A DNA stretch of 64,000 bases from Halichondria panicea (GCF_963675165.1 NC_087390.1:4039301-4103300); one strand, 5' to 3'. Shown: positions 11,989-25,263, counted from the stretch's first letter. Notes: a model not told the origin generated them from the letters alone. Translations and numbers: made by a program.

Positions 11989-13760
11989 ATGAAGTGGAAG
12001 ACATGCTTAATGAAGAAGAGGCAACCGAACAAACTTCTCCGGCTGTATATATTTTTCTTGCTTATGTTTCAAGCCCTATCTGATAACGCCCTTGACGTAC
12101 TGCTCAAATTCCTGTCAATATTTTTCAGGACAATTTCACAGATGCTTGTTCCGCTAACAATGTTTCCTAGACAAACTTCCTAATTCAGCTCGCCTCGGTG
12201 CAGGGAACAATTTTAAGAAGTACGTTGTTTGTCCTGATTGTCGCAGTCTCTATGACATAGACCAGTGTCTAAATCAGGGAGATGTGTGTATAGAAGACCC
12301 AACACAGAAAGAAGTGCAAGGCAGTTATCATGAAAGAAGTAAAATGGAGCTGGCTATTTCTTTTTACCCAAGATTTATATACTGCTACAAAAGCTCTCTG
12401 CTTCAGGTTTTTTGTACTGGTAATGTATACGATGGGGCTGTATCGAGCAGTTTCAAACGGCCATCCATTTTTGAGTTTGACAGGGAATCTCGCGTTTCAG
12501 CTAAACATTGACTGGTTTAACCCTTTCAAACATACTCAACACTGGCTATCTATTTGAGCATTTTGAACTTACCCCGAACTGAACGGTACTTGCAAGAGAA
12601 CATTATCCTTGTTGGAGTTAGGCCCAAAAGAACCACCTCTTCACTTGAACACATTTCTGGAGCCACTTGTGAACGATTTGAGGACTGGTGTTCTCATGAA
12701 AAGTGACACTCTGCTTGTCAGAGCAGCTTTGCTTTGTGTCACATGCGACATTCCTGCAGCAAAAAAAGTTTGCGGGTTTATGGGACATGCAGGATGTCTT
12801 TTGTCCTTCCGAAAGGGTGATTATTCTAATTATGAGAAGACACAGTGGACTGAAAGAACTATTGAGGACCACAATAGCAAGGCTGATGCGCACTCGAAAT
12901 GTTCCACACTTAAAGATTGAAAGATCATTGAGAAAGAGAAAGATCATGCCTACACCATTCTGCTGGAGCTCCCATACTTTGATCCAAGTCCTATGCACAA
13001 TTTGCTCCTTGGACACAGGAGGACAAGGTCACTTTTGTCGAGTAAAGACTATTCAGGAAAAAGTCGATGCGTTTGTATGCTGATGTGTGGGTCGCATTCC
13101 CTCAAAATTATCGTCTAAGTTTTAAAATGGAAAAATTGGGTACTTTACTTTTCATTTTCATTGTACGCTCTCAAGAACACCCTTCCATGGAGAGACTACA
13201 AGCTCTTTGTCAAGGTATGTTGCCATCGAAGATTGTTGACAATTGTTTTGGAAGGATTTTGTTGATTTGTACGGTAAAGAATCTTGTACAATTAATATGC
13301 ACACCTTCATGGTCATCTGACCTTCATGGTCATCGGACACACTCTGACTCAGTGTGTCCGTGAATATGGCCCGGTGTATTAATTCCTTTTGGTGTTTCGC
13401 CTTCGAAAGGATGAACGGTACCAATAATCGTTACGTCTCCGTCTCCGTTCAGTATATGCGTAAATTTCTTGACAGTAAGAGATACGCACCCTTCAATTGG
13501 CCCAAGGAATTCACTGAAGAGTACCTTCCCTTGCTACAACATTTTGTATATAGTTGAAACAGAGATTGATTCACAACAGTAAAACGCCGGTTAAAGAAGG
13601 TGCGCTGTCTTTGAGCAGACTCACATTCTCAGGCGTTTGGGAGCTGATGCGGAAAGTGTTAGGCTACATGCTCTCTTATCAATTGGCAGTTATTTGCTTC
13701 CAATGTGCTTGGAAGCAAAGGTTCCCGACATTCGAAGTCTTCACTTCTCCTTGCTCATGA
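11989..13760 (+). pseudogene. CACTA/EnSpm-like (tnp2-type) transposase, fragmented
   Basis: Blocks in order, in alternating frames: FLLMFQALSDNALDVLLKFL (about 12055-12115), KKYVVCPDCRSLYDIDQCL (about 12215-12275), AVSNGHPFLSLTGNLAFQLN (about 12445-12505), NIDWFNPFKHTQH (about 12505-12545), GPKEPPLHLNTFLEPLV (about 12620-12670), AALLCVTCDIPAAKKVCGFM (about 12723-12783) and FWCFAFERMNG (about 13385-13418) with YMRKFLDSKRYAPFNW (about 13455-13500). This is the layout of the tnp2-type transposase of CACTA elements. Short duplications and indels break the frame repeatedly. A probable intron or second acidic exon precedes it at 11830-11980. The terminal repeats were not found. Confidence 0.72.
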
Positions 13761-13769
13761 GCACACTGA

Positions 13770-14460
13770 GATTCTTTTTTTTTTATTGAGTGTACAATTA
13801 CTTATCAACAGTCCGATTCATTGTGTTAACTATTACCCGTGCAAAGTCTGGTATGGACACCCCGTGCAAGTTTGGACCACAGTTCTGTATATTAAATGCA
13901 CTAGAGACTTTGGTCGAGCTCTAATCTATAGCTCTAATCTATATGTTATTTCTCCTTTACATGTGTGACAAATTTTATTATGTGAAAAAAAATTTGAGTT
14001 CAAAGGTTGTCCACATCAAAGTTTTTCAGCCTCTAACGTACCTTGTACCTAGCCTAGCCTGCATATATATATAATGTACTGCATGCTAGAAATTAAGCAA
14101 GCTTTGCTACTGGAGAATGCCTCGAGCTCAAAACAGAAGGTACAGCCAGCTAACTTTTCTACAGAGATCGAGAGCAGAGGAAAATACTTGGAGTCCAGAT
14201 TAATACAGGAGGAGGCCATGCACTCTTCCATACTACTTCAAACTACTTAACGTCATTAGTACTTTACCCCCCCCCGCGTATAAATTATGGACGTATTATA
14301 GCTCGTATTATAGCTTGAAGACGGGCCACACCCATTAAACAGTCACAGTTCTAAAAATATACACCTGGTACCATTTGTCAATGAAGGATTCGAGAACTAT
14401 CTAGTTTTACCTCAGTACAGTGACATGGCTAGTTGCAAGCTTCTTGAGATTCCCCCTCCC
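13770..14460. other. No gene recognised
   Basis: AT-rich sequence with a T-run at 13775, a short tandem copy of ATTATAGCTCGT near 14295 and a CCCCCCCC run at 14268. Short open frames on both strands lack family features. Confidence 0.5.
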
Positions 14461-14886
14461 TACTCTGCGCACTTAGGCCCGGGTCCAGATTTCAATACCA
14501 AAATTTACACTATGTTCATACTGCTGTATTATTTGCAATATACAGTGTATGCTGCATCAAAATGATCCAAAATGAAGCTCAATGATTTCTTTTTCCAAAA
14601 AACTTAATTCAATTATGCTAATTAGTCCCATAAATGGTGATGACGTCATGCCACTTTCAGAGGAAACATAATCATAACAACAACATACACTCTATCTTTT
14701 GAGGGCCTAAACAGCTACTCTTGTTATCTATAACAGCTAGCTAAGCAAATACATTGACGTCACATGCAATGAATAACATTAATAAACATTATGAATGTCA
14801 TTAACACTACATAATCTACATAAAATGTTGGCAATGAATAAAATTAATATATCAGTACCTGACCCAGGCCTTAACTGCGCAGAGTA
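14461..14886. mobile_element. Inverted-repeat element (MITE), about 426 bp
   Basis: The left end TACTCTGCGCACTTAGGCCC is matched by the reverse complement of the right end (TACTCTGCGCAGTTAAGGCC), followed by GGGTC on both sides. The interior is AT-rich and non-coding. A diverged partial copy of its right half lies at 56881-57005, which confirms that it is a dispersed family. Confidence 0.7.
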
Positions 14887-15668
14887 GAAGTGCCCCCTTA
14901 TAGTGCCCCCTTATAGTTAACCAACGGGGAGGGCATCTTACTGATACGTATAGCCCTTCACTTTTTTCAAGTGTGGACATGCACCACCTAATGACACATT
15001 ATAATGCATGCCTAATCGGCTGTGTGTACACCCTGACCTAAAACTTCAGGTAAAGTCTATAGGAGAAGAAAGCAATCGAAGGACAGTCACAAGCTGCTTC
15101 CCTTAATTATGAAAACATAATTACATGTGGTTGCTGGAAATGTGAAGTGTGCAATTCATGTTCTTGGTTACATCAAATATTAGCTTGCACATGTCATGTG
15201 CACAAAAATTGGAAACATGGGATGATACAATCCTACTCCATGTTTGGCAAGAATTTCTCAACTTGGGAATTCGCATATTTCTTACTGTGCAGTGTTGAAA
15301 GTGTAAAACCTAAGTATCCGTTTTCTTGCCTCCCACTCCGTCCTGTCTCCTTGGAGGCTGCTCCCTCCCCCAACAATGTGCCTCACCTCGTACACCTCGT
15401 ACATGTCGGTGAACAGCTATCCCCCCATACCCACTAGTTCTGGATAACCAGCCCGAATCAAAATCCAAGAGAACATGGCTAGAAACATTGCAGTTACAGC
15501 AGCAGCTTTACCGTGTCAGCAGCTTTACTGTATCCCTTGTGCGGCTACGCCTCGAGGCATAACGAGTAGGAGTGTTGCTTTTTTTGTTACTCCCTTTTTG
15601 AGGTAATGCAGGTAATGCATCAATTTTCTTTAAACAAGACTGAGTTTATATAGATAAGCTAACTTTAA

Positions 15669-16477
15669 CCCTTTAACCGTCGATTGTGGCCCGCAATAGT
15701 GACTTTTTTTGCGAAATTCTAATTCTGCGATACTTGGGAAGTAGCTCGAACTACGCACATCCCTGTATAGAGGAAGAGCTGTAGAATCACGTGCAATTTA
15801 ACCTAGAATTTTCCAAGCCACGTTGCTATGTTAAAATTTCATTAGCATCTTACCGCACGAAGCTATGGCTAGATTGTTTTACTTGTGCCGATGTGCTTGA
15901 ACAGCTTGAGGACAGCAATGGCGATGCGGGGAGGAGAGGATAGTAGGATACCTCCCAAAGGCTACCAGCTTTATGCCAGACGCTGATGAACTGTCTGGGA
16001 TGCATGACATGGACCTAGACGCTAGCGCTATGGACCAGGACGGTGAAAGACCAGGAGAGGGCTCACTGTGTGACTCTGGCAAGTAGTATAGTATAGCTAG
16101 AATATCAGTAGTGTAAGTATAGTATAGCTAAAATAGTTATGTGAGCTTGTAAATTTCATAGATCGTTCACCGATATTGTACTAGCACTGTTACATTCGTG
16201 AAAATCAAGCTTAGCCAAGCCTTTATACCATATAATACGCTGATCCATAATACGCTGATCCATACGCTGATCCATACAAAAGATTTTTTGGATTTTATCT
16301 CACCACTGGCCGAGCATTTAAAATGATAAAAACCGTGGTTGTTATGGCAACACATGTTGCACCATTTTATTCCTTGTTGTTGTATGGGCATTCTATTGGT
16401 ATATGGTTGCTAGGCATTTTATTGCTCTGGAAACCCGATAGAGAATTTACAGACATAAGAATCCGACGGTTAAAGGG
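15669..16477 (+). mobile_element. Non-autonomous piggyBac-like element with TTAA target sites
   Basis: The ends are CCCTTTAACCGTCG at left and its exact reverse complement CGACGGTTAAAGGG at right, each flanked by TTAA (15665-15668 and 16478-16481). TTAA duplication with CCC-starting ends is the piggyBac signature. The 809-bp interior keeps a plus-strand acidic stretch at about 15888-16085 (LEQLEDSNGDAGEE, then MPDADELSGMHDMDLD). This resembles the acidic N-terminus of piggyBac transposases, with the catalytic core deleted. A triplicated ATACGCTGATCC lies at 16238-16275. Confidence 0.75.
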
Positions 16478-16639
16478 TTAATGTAATAGAGACTTTAAGC
16501 GAAAGGTCTTAGCACAGCGCAGCTCGAATCGCCTAGCAACGAGTTCTATTATAACTGAAAGAAAAGACTTCTTTACAGTGATATTATGCAAGTCACTGAA
16601 AGTTTGAACCATTTAAGGAGCAGCTTTGGTAATTATTAT

Positions 16640-17130
16640 TAAGGCCTGTCCACACTAGACACTCAATGCGCATTGAATGCGCATTCAAACTGAATTGAGT
16701 GTGTCCACACCCAATGCGCATTGCGCGAATTCGAATTACAACTGCTTTGACCCAATCCACCCAATCCACCTCTGGAGGTGGATTGAATGCGCATTGCACA
16801 GGATTCGCGTGCGTTATTTAGAAATGTATCAATGAATTTTTATGCAGCCTTGCAGGTGCTCTAGCTAGCTATAGATCTACTAGATTAGGCAGACATGGCA
16901 TGCAGCAGAAGAGGAAGAGCAGTGCTTGTGGTTGGGACAGCGAGGCTACACGCGCTCGCATATCTGTAAAGAGGAACAGAGACATCTTCCTAAAAGTATC
17001 TAGAGATCTCCAAGACCTTGGATACAACTGGATCTGGGAGCAGTGTAGAACTAAAATAAGAACGATATGCAATAAGAACGATATGCACTTGGTTTGTAGA
17101 GTAGAGATGCCATGTTTCTTTGAATGACAT
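16640..17130 (+). pseudogene. Myb/SANT-like DNA-binding protein fragment, probably from a Harbinger-type element
   Basis: The frame from 16894 contains WDSEATRARISVKRNRDIFL and KVSRDLQDLGYNWIWEQCRT. This matches the Myb/SANT-like domain encoded beside PIF/Harbinger transposases. Upstream, GGCCTGTCCACACTAGACAC at 16643 begins like a Harbinger terminal repeat, and 16660-16795 has nested inverted copies of CAATGCGCATTG. The frame is broken at 17055-17086 by a perfect 16-bp tandem duplication. No transposase partner was seen. Confidence 0.55.
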
Positions 17131-17189
17131 CAGTTGTTTTGTCTTTGAGCAAATCAGTAATAGACAGCAACTCAACATACATGTCACGA

Positions 17190-17660
17190 CCATGAGATGT
17201 TGCAGTATTCCTTGTACGTTTTAGCTAGTTCGCCATTTCCAAGGTCGTTAAACCATGAACACCCATCTGATTTTATCCACCAGTATTCATCTGGTAGAAC
17301 CTTGCACGCATCATCAAGTACCGATCCCTAAAACATTAAACATTAACAAGCGTAGACCTTTATAATTAATTCACAGCAATTTATATACCTGAACACCAGC
17401 TTCCACAGTGAAAGTGCTTGGAGCTATTGGTGCGTACTCCGAGGGCTGGGATATTCACTCGAGCCTATACATAATTATGCGACAACATCATGTATATAGG
17501 TAGCATCTTCAATCACTTGGTTCCTGGGAATTGAAGCAGGTCCTTTCACGTTCGTTGTTTCCACCTTCCACATAGGACCAGAATGCATGTTCAACCACTT
17601 CTTTCCAAATAGTGTATACATTGACTCCAACCATAGTCGATACTCTGCTGGGCAGGCAAC
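17190..17660 (-). CDS. Spliced gene fragment, unrecognised protein
   Basis: Three minus-strand exons can be read. The first (about 17660-17500), after an acceptor ATGTAG, encodes VACPAEYRLWLESMYTLFGK and PMWKVETTNVKGPASIPRNQ. The second (17445-17389, 57 bp) lies between CCCAG and GTATAT and encodes PSEYAPIAPSTFTVEAGVQ. The third starts at 17327 after TTTTAG and encodes LPDEYWWIKSDGCSWFNDLG. The second and third join in frame with consensus borders; the donor of the first is uncertain. The blocks look conserved but I know no family for them. The region is outside any element with recognisable ends. Confidence 0.45.
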
Positions 17661-17823
17661 CTACATGCATGAAGTGGGAGACATCATTCTAATGTATATA
17701 TGTATTACAAGTCACACACACCTGTGTTGAAGAGTATATTCAAACAGGCCAGTAGTCAGTTGCTTTGTTGGAAAAACAGTCCATCTGACCCCATCTGACC
17801 TCATTGCAACAAACGCACACGCG

Positions 17824-17987
17824 AACTACTGACCATGGCTCCACAACTGACCCCGAGCAAGCATACCCTCACGATCAAACTGTACCCTCCTAGCACAGAC
17901 ACAAGTCTGGGTACACTGACCGCAACAAAACTACTGACCATGGCTCCACAACTGACCCCGAGCAAGCATACCCTCACGATCAAACTG
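17824..17987. repeat. 59-bp direct repeat, two copies
   Basis: The block from AACTACTGACCATGGCTCCA to CACGATCAAACTG is identical at 17824-17882 and 17929-17987 (period 105 bp). No gene lies in it. Sequence from 17990 to 19970 is AT-rich, with weak open frames only (for example 18445-18654 on the minus strand) and a dense ATAATTAT tract at 19430-19600. Confidence 0.85.
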
Positions 17988-19980
17988 ATTTAGACATGTT
18001 ACAGGACCCTCATAGCAAACAAAACACGTTGAACCACTACCAACGCCTGCTTAGCATGCAGCCTGTATATCAAAGCCCACACCTAAGGTCATTCATTGAA
18101 TTCGCACAAGATTCCAAACAAAAAAACCAACCAAGAAGAGCCAGAAACAAAAACATGGCCAGCTCCTAGCAGAACTTCATTCAACACCTCTTCAGCACTC
18201 ACAACACCCTACCAGTAGAAAGTACATGTCAGAACTTTTCGAAGCTAGCAAGTACCTGGCACATTGAACTCTGACCTGAACTGTATGTAATTATGCTAGC
18301 TACTTGGTATTCGTGACTCTATTTTATTTTACCTACATCAACTAGCCCAATTAGCACTATCTCACACGGACCGTCCTTGCCGCGACCATGGATGCAACTT
18401 GAAGTGCTGAGCTTGCAATAAACTTTTTGTGCACTAATGGCAGTTTATGCTAAACTAAAAGCAAGCTTATGATCATGCAATGACCAATGGTATAAGCATG
18501 GTATTATACATGAATTATCAATGTTATTCCAGTGATTTCTCAGTCCAAGTTCTTGCCACACATCAACACTGCGGTGAATCAGAGCATGACATTGATCTTT
18601 AATATTGATATTGCCAAGTCTCGAATATAAACTTATGGAGATGCTACCCCGCAAAGATGGATCAACAAATCGGTCAATAACTCAAGAAGTATGATATCCC
18701 ATAGCTGAAGCAATAAAATAACATCATGTACTACTAGTAACCATTCATTTACAATAGATGCAATTCATATGTCAGTTCTTACCCCACAAATAAAAAGAAG
18801 CTAAGTGTTGTAAAATTTGAAGTGTGCTACCAAGAGTAGTTCTGTACTAAACACATGATATGAAGATTGAGCAAGAAATGGATCTTGTTATGATCAAGCA
18901 AAATGTCTACCGCACCAGCAAGGAAGTGGGTACCTTACTGCTCAAAACTCCTTAGTGCTCAAAACGCAAATATATTAAAGCTTTGATGTCTTAACAAGGT
19001 ATTTTATCAATCTTAATACATCGTTTTATTTTAGCAATTGAGGAAAATAGACTAGATTTGCTTTGATGTGTCTTGTGCCCAAGAAAAAGGATAAATGTGG
19101 AGACTTCAGCGTGTTGTTGAAAGTCATTATAATTATAACGAATTACTAAAGTACCTGATGCTAATTGTTACAGATGGTCCCTGACGTACTAAGTCAGCAT
19201 CTGAAGTGAAAGGACCTCGCATTGGAAGATTCATTCCAGAGGATGGCGATGAAATGTTCTTCTTGTTGATTTTGTACTGTGTAAAGTTGTTGTGTAAAGT
19301 GAATTAGAGTAATTTTTGTTTGATACCCGTGTGCAAGAATTTGTTTTTGGCATTCCTGAAGTTCTACGTGACATTCAGAACATTAAACCCTTCCCAACTG
19401 TGTTTTTGTGATATAAATAAATAATTATATGTAAGATGACATAATTATTATAATTATTTGTTGAAATAAAAATTCTAAAACAACATTATAATTATTATAC
19501 ATAATTATAATTATAACAATTAAAAAACAATTTTAAATTGTTATAATTATAGTATATAATTATACACAGGGATAATAATTATTGGCAAACTAAAGCTATA
19601 TAGAAATCCTGGTAAGACTGCAATGTTAATGTTATGCTATATTTTTAGCTCATAAAATTAATGTTCACTCTGGAATAATAAACTGTATAACTAAACTCGT
19701 TGAACCTATTTACTTATACATTATTATTATGTATATTTTATCCTCACGTGATTTTTATGTTTATGCCATTTTTGTGTTTATGCCATGCTAGCCTCGTTGT
19801 TCGCCTAACGCCTAACTGTTATAAAAGCGAAAACTCGGCCCATGCATGTGTTTTCTGAAATAAGATTTAATTTGTCACTGGTGTCTCAGAACTAATTGTC
19901 AGCTCATGCTTAAAATTTTCATTGTATTTGTGTCGGCTAATTAACCAATAATATATTGTATTATGGAAAATTCACAGATA

Positions 19981-20160
19981 CCATATGCCGGTGGAAAATT
20001 TCGAGGTGTTTTTTTAATTTCCCGTTTTTTGTGCGTGGCTCACGAAAAATTAGAACCCGTGGAGGCTTCATACCCGTGGAGGCTTCATATGCGCATGCAA
20101 GATAGGTGCCACAACACCCTACTTACCCGCGAAATGTTCGAAAATTTTCCACCCATATGG
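19981..20160. mobile_element. Palindromic MITE, 180 bp, flanked by TA
   Basis: The ends CCATATGCCGGTGGAAAATT and (reverse complement of the right end) CCATATGGGTGGAAAATTTT form terminal inverted repeats, with TA on both flanks. A 17-bp tandem duplication (acccgtggaggcttcat) lies inside. The TA target suggests a Tc1/mariner-mobilised element. Confidence 0.65.
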
Positions 20161-20164
20161 TACG

Positions 20165-22865
20165 TATAGTATACACTAGAGTTGCCAGTTGTGCTGCAGC
20201 ATGATTATAGTGACCCAGCTAGGGCATGTAACTTCATGGATGATGATTGAATGCCTCAAATTATGAAGGTTTAGCAGGCTGCTGGACCTCTCTGACCTCT
20301 ATTTGTAACTCATAATTTATGTTTGAGAAAGGTAGATTCTCTTCATGGCTCTGAGCTGCCAGAAACAACACTTGAATGAACAGGTATACATATACACTCC
20401 AGTCCTGTGAGACAAAAAGAGGGTTTCAACCTTACCTCACACTATCCAGTCTCCTCCCTTAGTAGAAAAGAGGAGCACTGTTGGGATAGCTGGATATTAT
20501 TTTGCAGAGAAGTATAGACATTCTATAATATAGACATTCTATAATAATATATGTGTACATGCGATGTAAATTAAATGTGTCATATTAAACAGGTCATATT
20601 AAACAGGTCATTGTCAATCCCTCTGATGATGGCACCACCAAGTCCCCTCTAGCTCACATGCACTCTTCACTTCATCCACCATAAGATAATTATACCAATG
20701 ATGGATCTAGATCTTTCCAAACAAAAATGACTTGATGTGATACACAACTTGTAGCCTCTTCACTTGTTCTTCTGTCTTCAGAATAATGTTTTCTAAATAA
20801 TTAAGAGCCATTCCAATCGATTAATGATAAACGGGATATACGATAGTACACGAATATAAATGTGAACAAAAAAATTAATATCCATTAGTCTAATTTTTAA
20901 TCTACTGCATGCGCAGACAACTAGTGCAGGCCTATAGTTGTTCACTAAACGTTATAGGATCGAGGCTAGCTATAATATAAAGCTACGACAATTCAGATGT
21001 AGATTTGTACCTTGCCATGTCTTGAACATGCACACGCATATATTGCATGCAAAACAGTTTTTTTATGCGAGTCTAATCTATAGTATTGGCCACATCTCAT
21101 TTAACACGCAGGAGGAAACATTAATGATCATTAACTCTATCTGCTGCCATTGACTGTAAGTTGGACTTACTATTCCTGAACTATTATATCTTTACACTAT
21201 ATACTTGTAATAAGTTATACACTTGTACACCTATCCCTGGTGGTGTGTTAATTGTTATTATTGTTGTAACATGCATGATATTACTACATGTTTTACTTCA
21301 TTGAAAGATATTTTCCCCGTCTAGCATGCAGTATGCAAGGATATCGGGTACACTTACCAGTACTATAGGTTTTGGTTTTGGTTTTGCGTTATTGTGAGAA
21401 TTGATTAAATTCGCTGATTATATAAGCATGTACCGTGAACATTTATATGCAAGATTAACGCATGCATGCTGCTGCGCTATTCTGCGAAAATTAAATCTGC
21501 GAAAAACCTCGTGCGAAGTTTATGTATACCCTATACCCACTACATACGATGCGATGCTCGTAAAAATTCATTTTTGGTACATGTATATTGAACTGTAATA
21601 TGCATGCTAGCTATTCTTTATGCTCAAGTTAACAGCCTATATTAATTGCCTCCAAAACACGGCCCATGTCGTTGCACAAGTAACACAAACTAATAATGGC
21701 CATAATTTATGCTCTATCTATTAATTCTACAATATAATTATAGGAGATAATTACCCACCATGCAGTACCTATAATTATGATTCGTATATTGACCTGTACG
21801 TATTTCAAAACCTCCCTATTATTCTAGCTCATAAATGTTATAAAAGTGCCTATTATCAGTGCAATCTGTTGAAGGTGTGCATGCATGTGCTCCATTTATA
21901 GGAGGTCTCACCAAAGAAAGTTTTAGGCACTATCAAACTGCCCGTGTTGGTGAAGGTGAATCCTGCTGAGGAGCGTGTTGGGAGCGTGTTGGTGGAGATA
22001 TTGAGTTGGTGGAGATATTGATCGGCAATATGTCGACTAATCTGCTTCAGCACTTCACAACTGGGAGTTGTCTGTCAGCAGTATCATCGTGCAGTATCAT
22101 CGTACAATTCAAATCATCGTACAATTCAATCGTCTGAGTGGCCCTGTGCGCACAACACATGTGATGCTTTGCTAAAGCTACCAATCTCGTATGCCAATTA
22201 TAGCGAATTTCACGGAAAGTGGATGGCAATCCTCAACGACAATGACCTTTGTTGGGTAATGAACTATTTGTAACTTCTTTCTGAATGGACCATGAACTTC
22301 TTAATTAAGTATCGTCATTATCATTATGTTACTATTCCCTGAATGGACCTTGAACTTCTTAAGTTTAATTATTTGTGCTGATCATGTCATAATTGTTTTG
22401 GCTATATACACAGTAAAAACAGATAATTATGTTATAATAATCTCATGAAATTATTTTAATGTATAAATTTCTGTCATTTTAACACTAAAATACGACCCAT
22501 ATAACATGTGTTTTTGCTGTGACTTACTCTCAGTGTCATCCTTCATTTCAATCAATCACCTTTATGAATGTTCATAATAATTATATGATTATCGTCAATA
22601 ACTCCCTTTAATGTACTGCATGCATACTCTGCATGCATACTCTCATTTCATGTTGATACTGAGCATCACAATGGATAATAATTATGTAAGAATAACATCA
22701 AAATTTAATTATGAGAGTCATCATGGTCATGTTTTATACCGTAATCGTTGACATAAACTGCAAAACTTGTTCATTTGTTCATACAAATCAATACCAAACT
22801 CACTCATCAGAAGGTGCTAACGGATTAACAGCTTGCTGTAGGAGAGCAAAATTCTCACCTCAGGC
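20165..22865. other. Gene-poor AT-rich stretch
   Basis: No coding feature is supported. The stretch contains many tandem short duplications, for example near 20520 (tatagacattctataa), 20586 (gtcatattaaacag), 21973 (gagcgtgttgg) and 22095 (cagtatcatcgt), and frequent ATAATTAT and GCATGC words. Confidence 0.5.
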
Positions 22866-22869
22866 ACAA

Positions 22870-23460
22870 CTATAGAACGTCCCTGAGACGGGATGGGGCC
22901 TTCCATATCAATTCCATATTCTTCCTCCACATTTCTTCCTCCACATTCTCAAAAAAATCCAAAGCTGCGAGTCGTGCTGCAGTCGTGCTGCAAAAGTAGT
23001 GCCCCTGTTGTAAACAACTGGTGTGGAGACTTATGGTGTGCAGTTCGGATTGAGTGATGGTTCCATCCACAATGAACAGTGCAAGTGCCTGATTAATACG
23101 TGGAATGAACACATAATGAAGTGAATACAGGTGCATCTCATTCAAACATTCAAACAGTCTAATAGATCCACTTAAGCAAAACAGCTTGTAAAAGAGAATA
23201 CTATGCGTTGATTATGGACCGAGGCTGCTCCTACAATCACACTCCTCATATCATGTCCTCTTTTTTCTAACATGTGACGTGCGACCAATACATTTTCCCC
23301 ACCTTGGTCCATTCTTATACGAGATGGCAGCTGATGTTTTGAACTGCACACAAAAATAATTCGTACACGGTTGACGATTTATTATTGCCACAACACTTCA
23401 AGAAAGTCACCAGCCTACTGCAGCCGTCAATGCAGCCACGAGTGACGATTCTCCATCTAA
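22870..23460 (-). pseudogene. rve-type integrase/transposase remnant (copy 2)
   Basis: Minus-strand blocks from high to low coordinate: a piece near 23380-23455 (ENRHSW, then GDFLEVLWQ in shifted frames), LPSRIRMDQGGENVLVARHM (second catalytic Asp, about 23260-23330), HDMRSVIVGAASVHNQ (about 23210-23260) and HLYSLHYVFIPRINQA (about 23085-23135). These align with the intact-order copy at 25512-26646. Frames are shifted, the N-terminal helix-turn-helix is missing, and two short duplications are visible (near 22918 and 22979). Confidence 0.7.
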
Positions 23461-23528
23461 TAAGCTTATGATGTGAATCTGAAACAACCATAAATTAATT
23501 TTAATGTGATGAAATTAGTCAATACTAT

Positions 23529-23960
23529 AATGAAAGCACCGCAGGTGCTGACGCCTCGATGGAGATGCCAAAGCTACATAACATAAAGCACATGATGAAC
23601 ATTTTTGATTTTGCTGCATGCAAACTTAAAGTGGGTAATGATTGACCATGATTATTGTTAAACAATCGATGCCAAAAGTTCAAGTCTAAAATTAATCTCT
23701 CTTCTCACTCTTGTAATGCAGCTACCAATAGCTAGCGTTCTAGTGCAGAGCTAACTACTAAGTAGAGTAGCAACACTCGGTAAATAAGTTTGGCTACGTC
23801 CTGCAATGGCATTCCAAGTAAGCATAACTAGGCGTAACTCGAGAACGAAGCATTATTTTGCAAATCCACGAATTAAAATCCAGACTATAAGAAGCCTATA
23901 GAAACTCTTACTTACACTTGATTGCAGTCTACACACACATAGACACACAAACGTATACAA
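23529..23960. repeat. Dispersed repeat A, copy 1
   Basis: It begins AATGAAAGCACCGCAGGTGC and continues through the shared words TGGGTAATGATTGACCATGA, CAAGTCTAAAATTAAT, CTAACTACTAAGTAGAG and GAAGCCTATAGAAACTCTTA. The same order occurs at 31722-32225, and its last 130 bp occur alone at 29515-29645. It is probably a non-autonomous transposon, and in both long copies it sits directly upstream of a minus-strand gene. From 23960 to 25260 no gene was recognised. Confidence 0.75.
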
Positions 23961-25263
23961 TAATGGTCTAACTGGTTTGGGTTTACGGGGCTGCCCGGGG
24001 TGCGTATCACATACGGATCAGTAATTGCACAGGGTTCAAACAACAGCTGCGGCTAAAAATATTATTAAAATTGCTGAGAACGGCATCATAAACGATTAGG
24101 TTACTCGTATAATTGCTTGTTACTCGTACTACTTGATCAGAGAATTCGAGAGACCAGAAAGGTGTTCATTACCTCTACTAACGCTCCAGTAAAAATGAGA
24201 CCGCTTCCTTTTTGCCTTTTGGAAAAGGCTACTTTTAACCGTGCGTAAAGAATCTCACGCACGGAATAACTCTTCTTTGATAAGAGTCACAAATTAATAC
24301 TCGCGCTTATTTATTAATGTTACCATGCAGACTCAATTACTTACAAACACATCTATGGCTGCTTGTCGCGGCTAAATGTTTGGCATCCATCCACGCATTA
24401 TGTAATTTGTGGTTAGTTCTACGCTGGGACAACTCTTTGATAAGTAGCATACCAGTTCAACAGGAAGTGGTTTAGCAGGTAAGTTCTTTTCACCTGCACA
24501 AACTCAAAGTCTACCATGTGAAAGTCTGCACTAAAAAGCTGCTACTTAGCTAGCAGCTACTGTAGATACCAGTATCAATATGACTCAGAGGTGATTTTAC
24601 GGTTATTGAGGGTACTTATCTGAGAGCGGCTTTTATCGCACTGAAGATGGGGATTAATTTTAGAGGCTACTATTTGAGTGTGGGCTTCTGATCAAGCATA
24701 ATTAATATTTTGACGAATATCAAAAGGATGATACCGTATATTTATTCGATCTAAGGTGACACGATCTAAGGTGACACTTTTAAAGCCTAATTTTGGAGGT
24801 CGAAAAATTATGTTGAAGTCTTGGTGTTGCATATTTGATCATTGTTTTATAGTTTGACCTCTATTTAGAATGTGACATACAAAAAGATTGTCAACACAGC
24901 AGTATAGCCGGACCACGAATATTTTACCCAGCGACCTTGACTACTTCAGTGCAAGCAGAAAATAAGATCCGCTCCCCCCCCTAAACATCTGCATTCAGGA
25001 ATATGGGCAATCTCAAAACCCACTAGAATTTATCCTAGATCGACCTTCGAATGAACATCATGTCTCTGTTAATTATGGTGACTTTTAGACTCCCCTTATT
25101 TCCACTCGCTACTTCAAAGTCCTGTAAATGACACCCTGCTGATAACCCAAAAATAACCTGCTATACAGTACTTTTATGCATAATTATTATGGAGGGTGCA
25201 TGTCCCATATTTATGAGGTGCCAAATGAGTCAAAATGAATTTGCCTAGGTCTCCGCACAAACT

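Noticed and set aside
18445-18654. Minus-strand open frame VDVWQELGLRNHWNNIDNS
   Set aside because: Composition is protein-like but no family, splice partner or repeat evidence could be attached.
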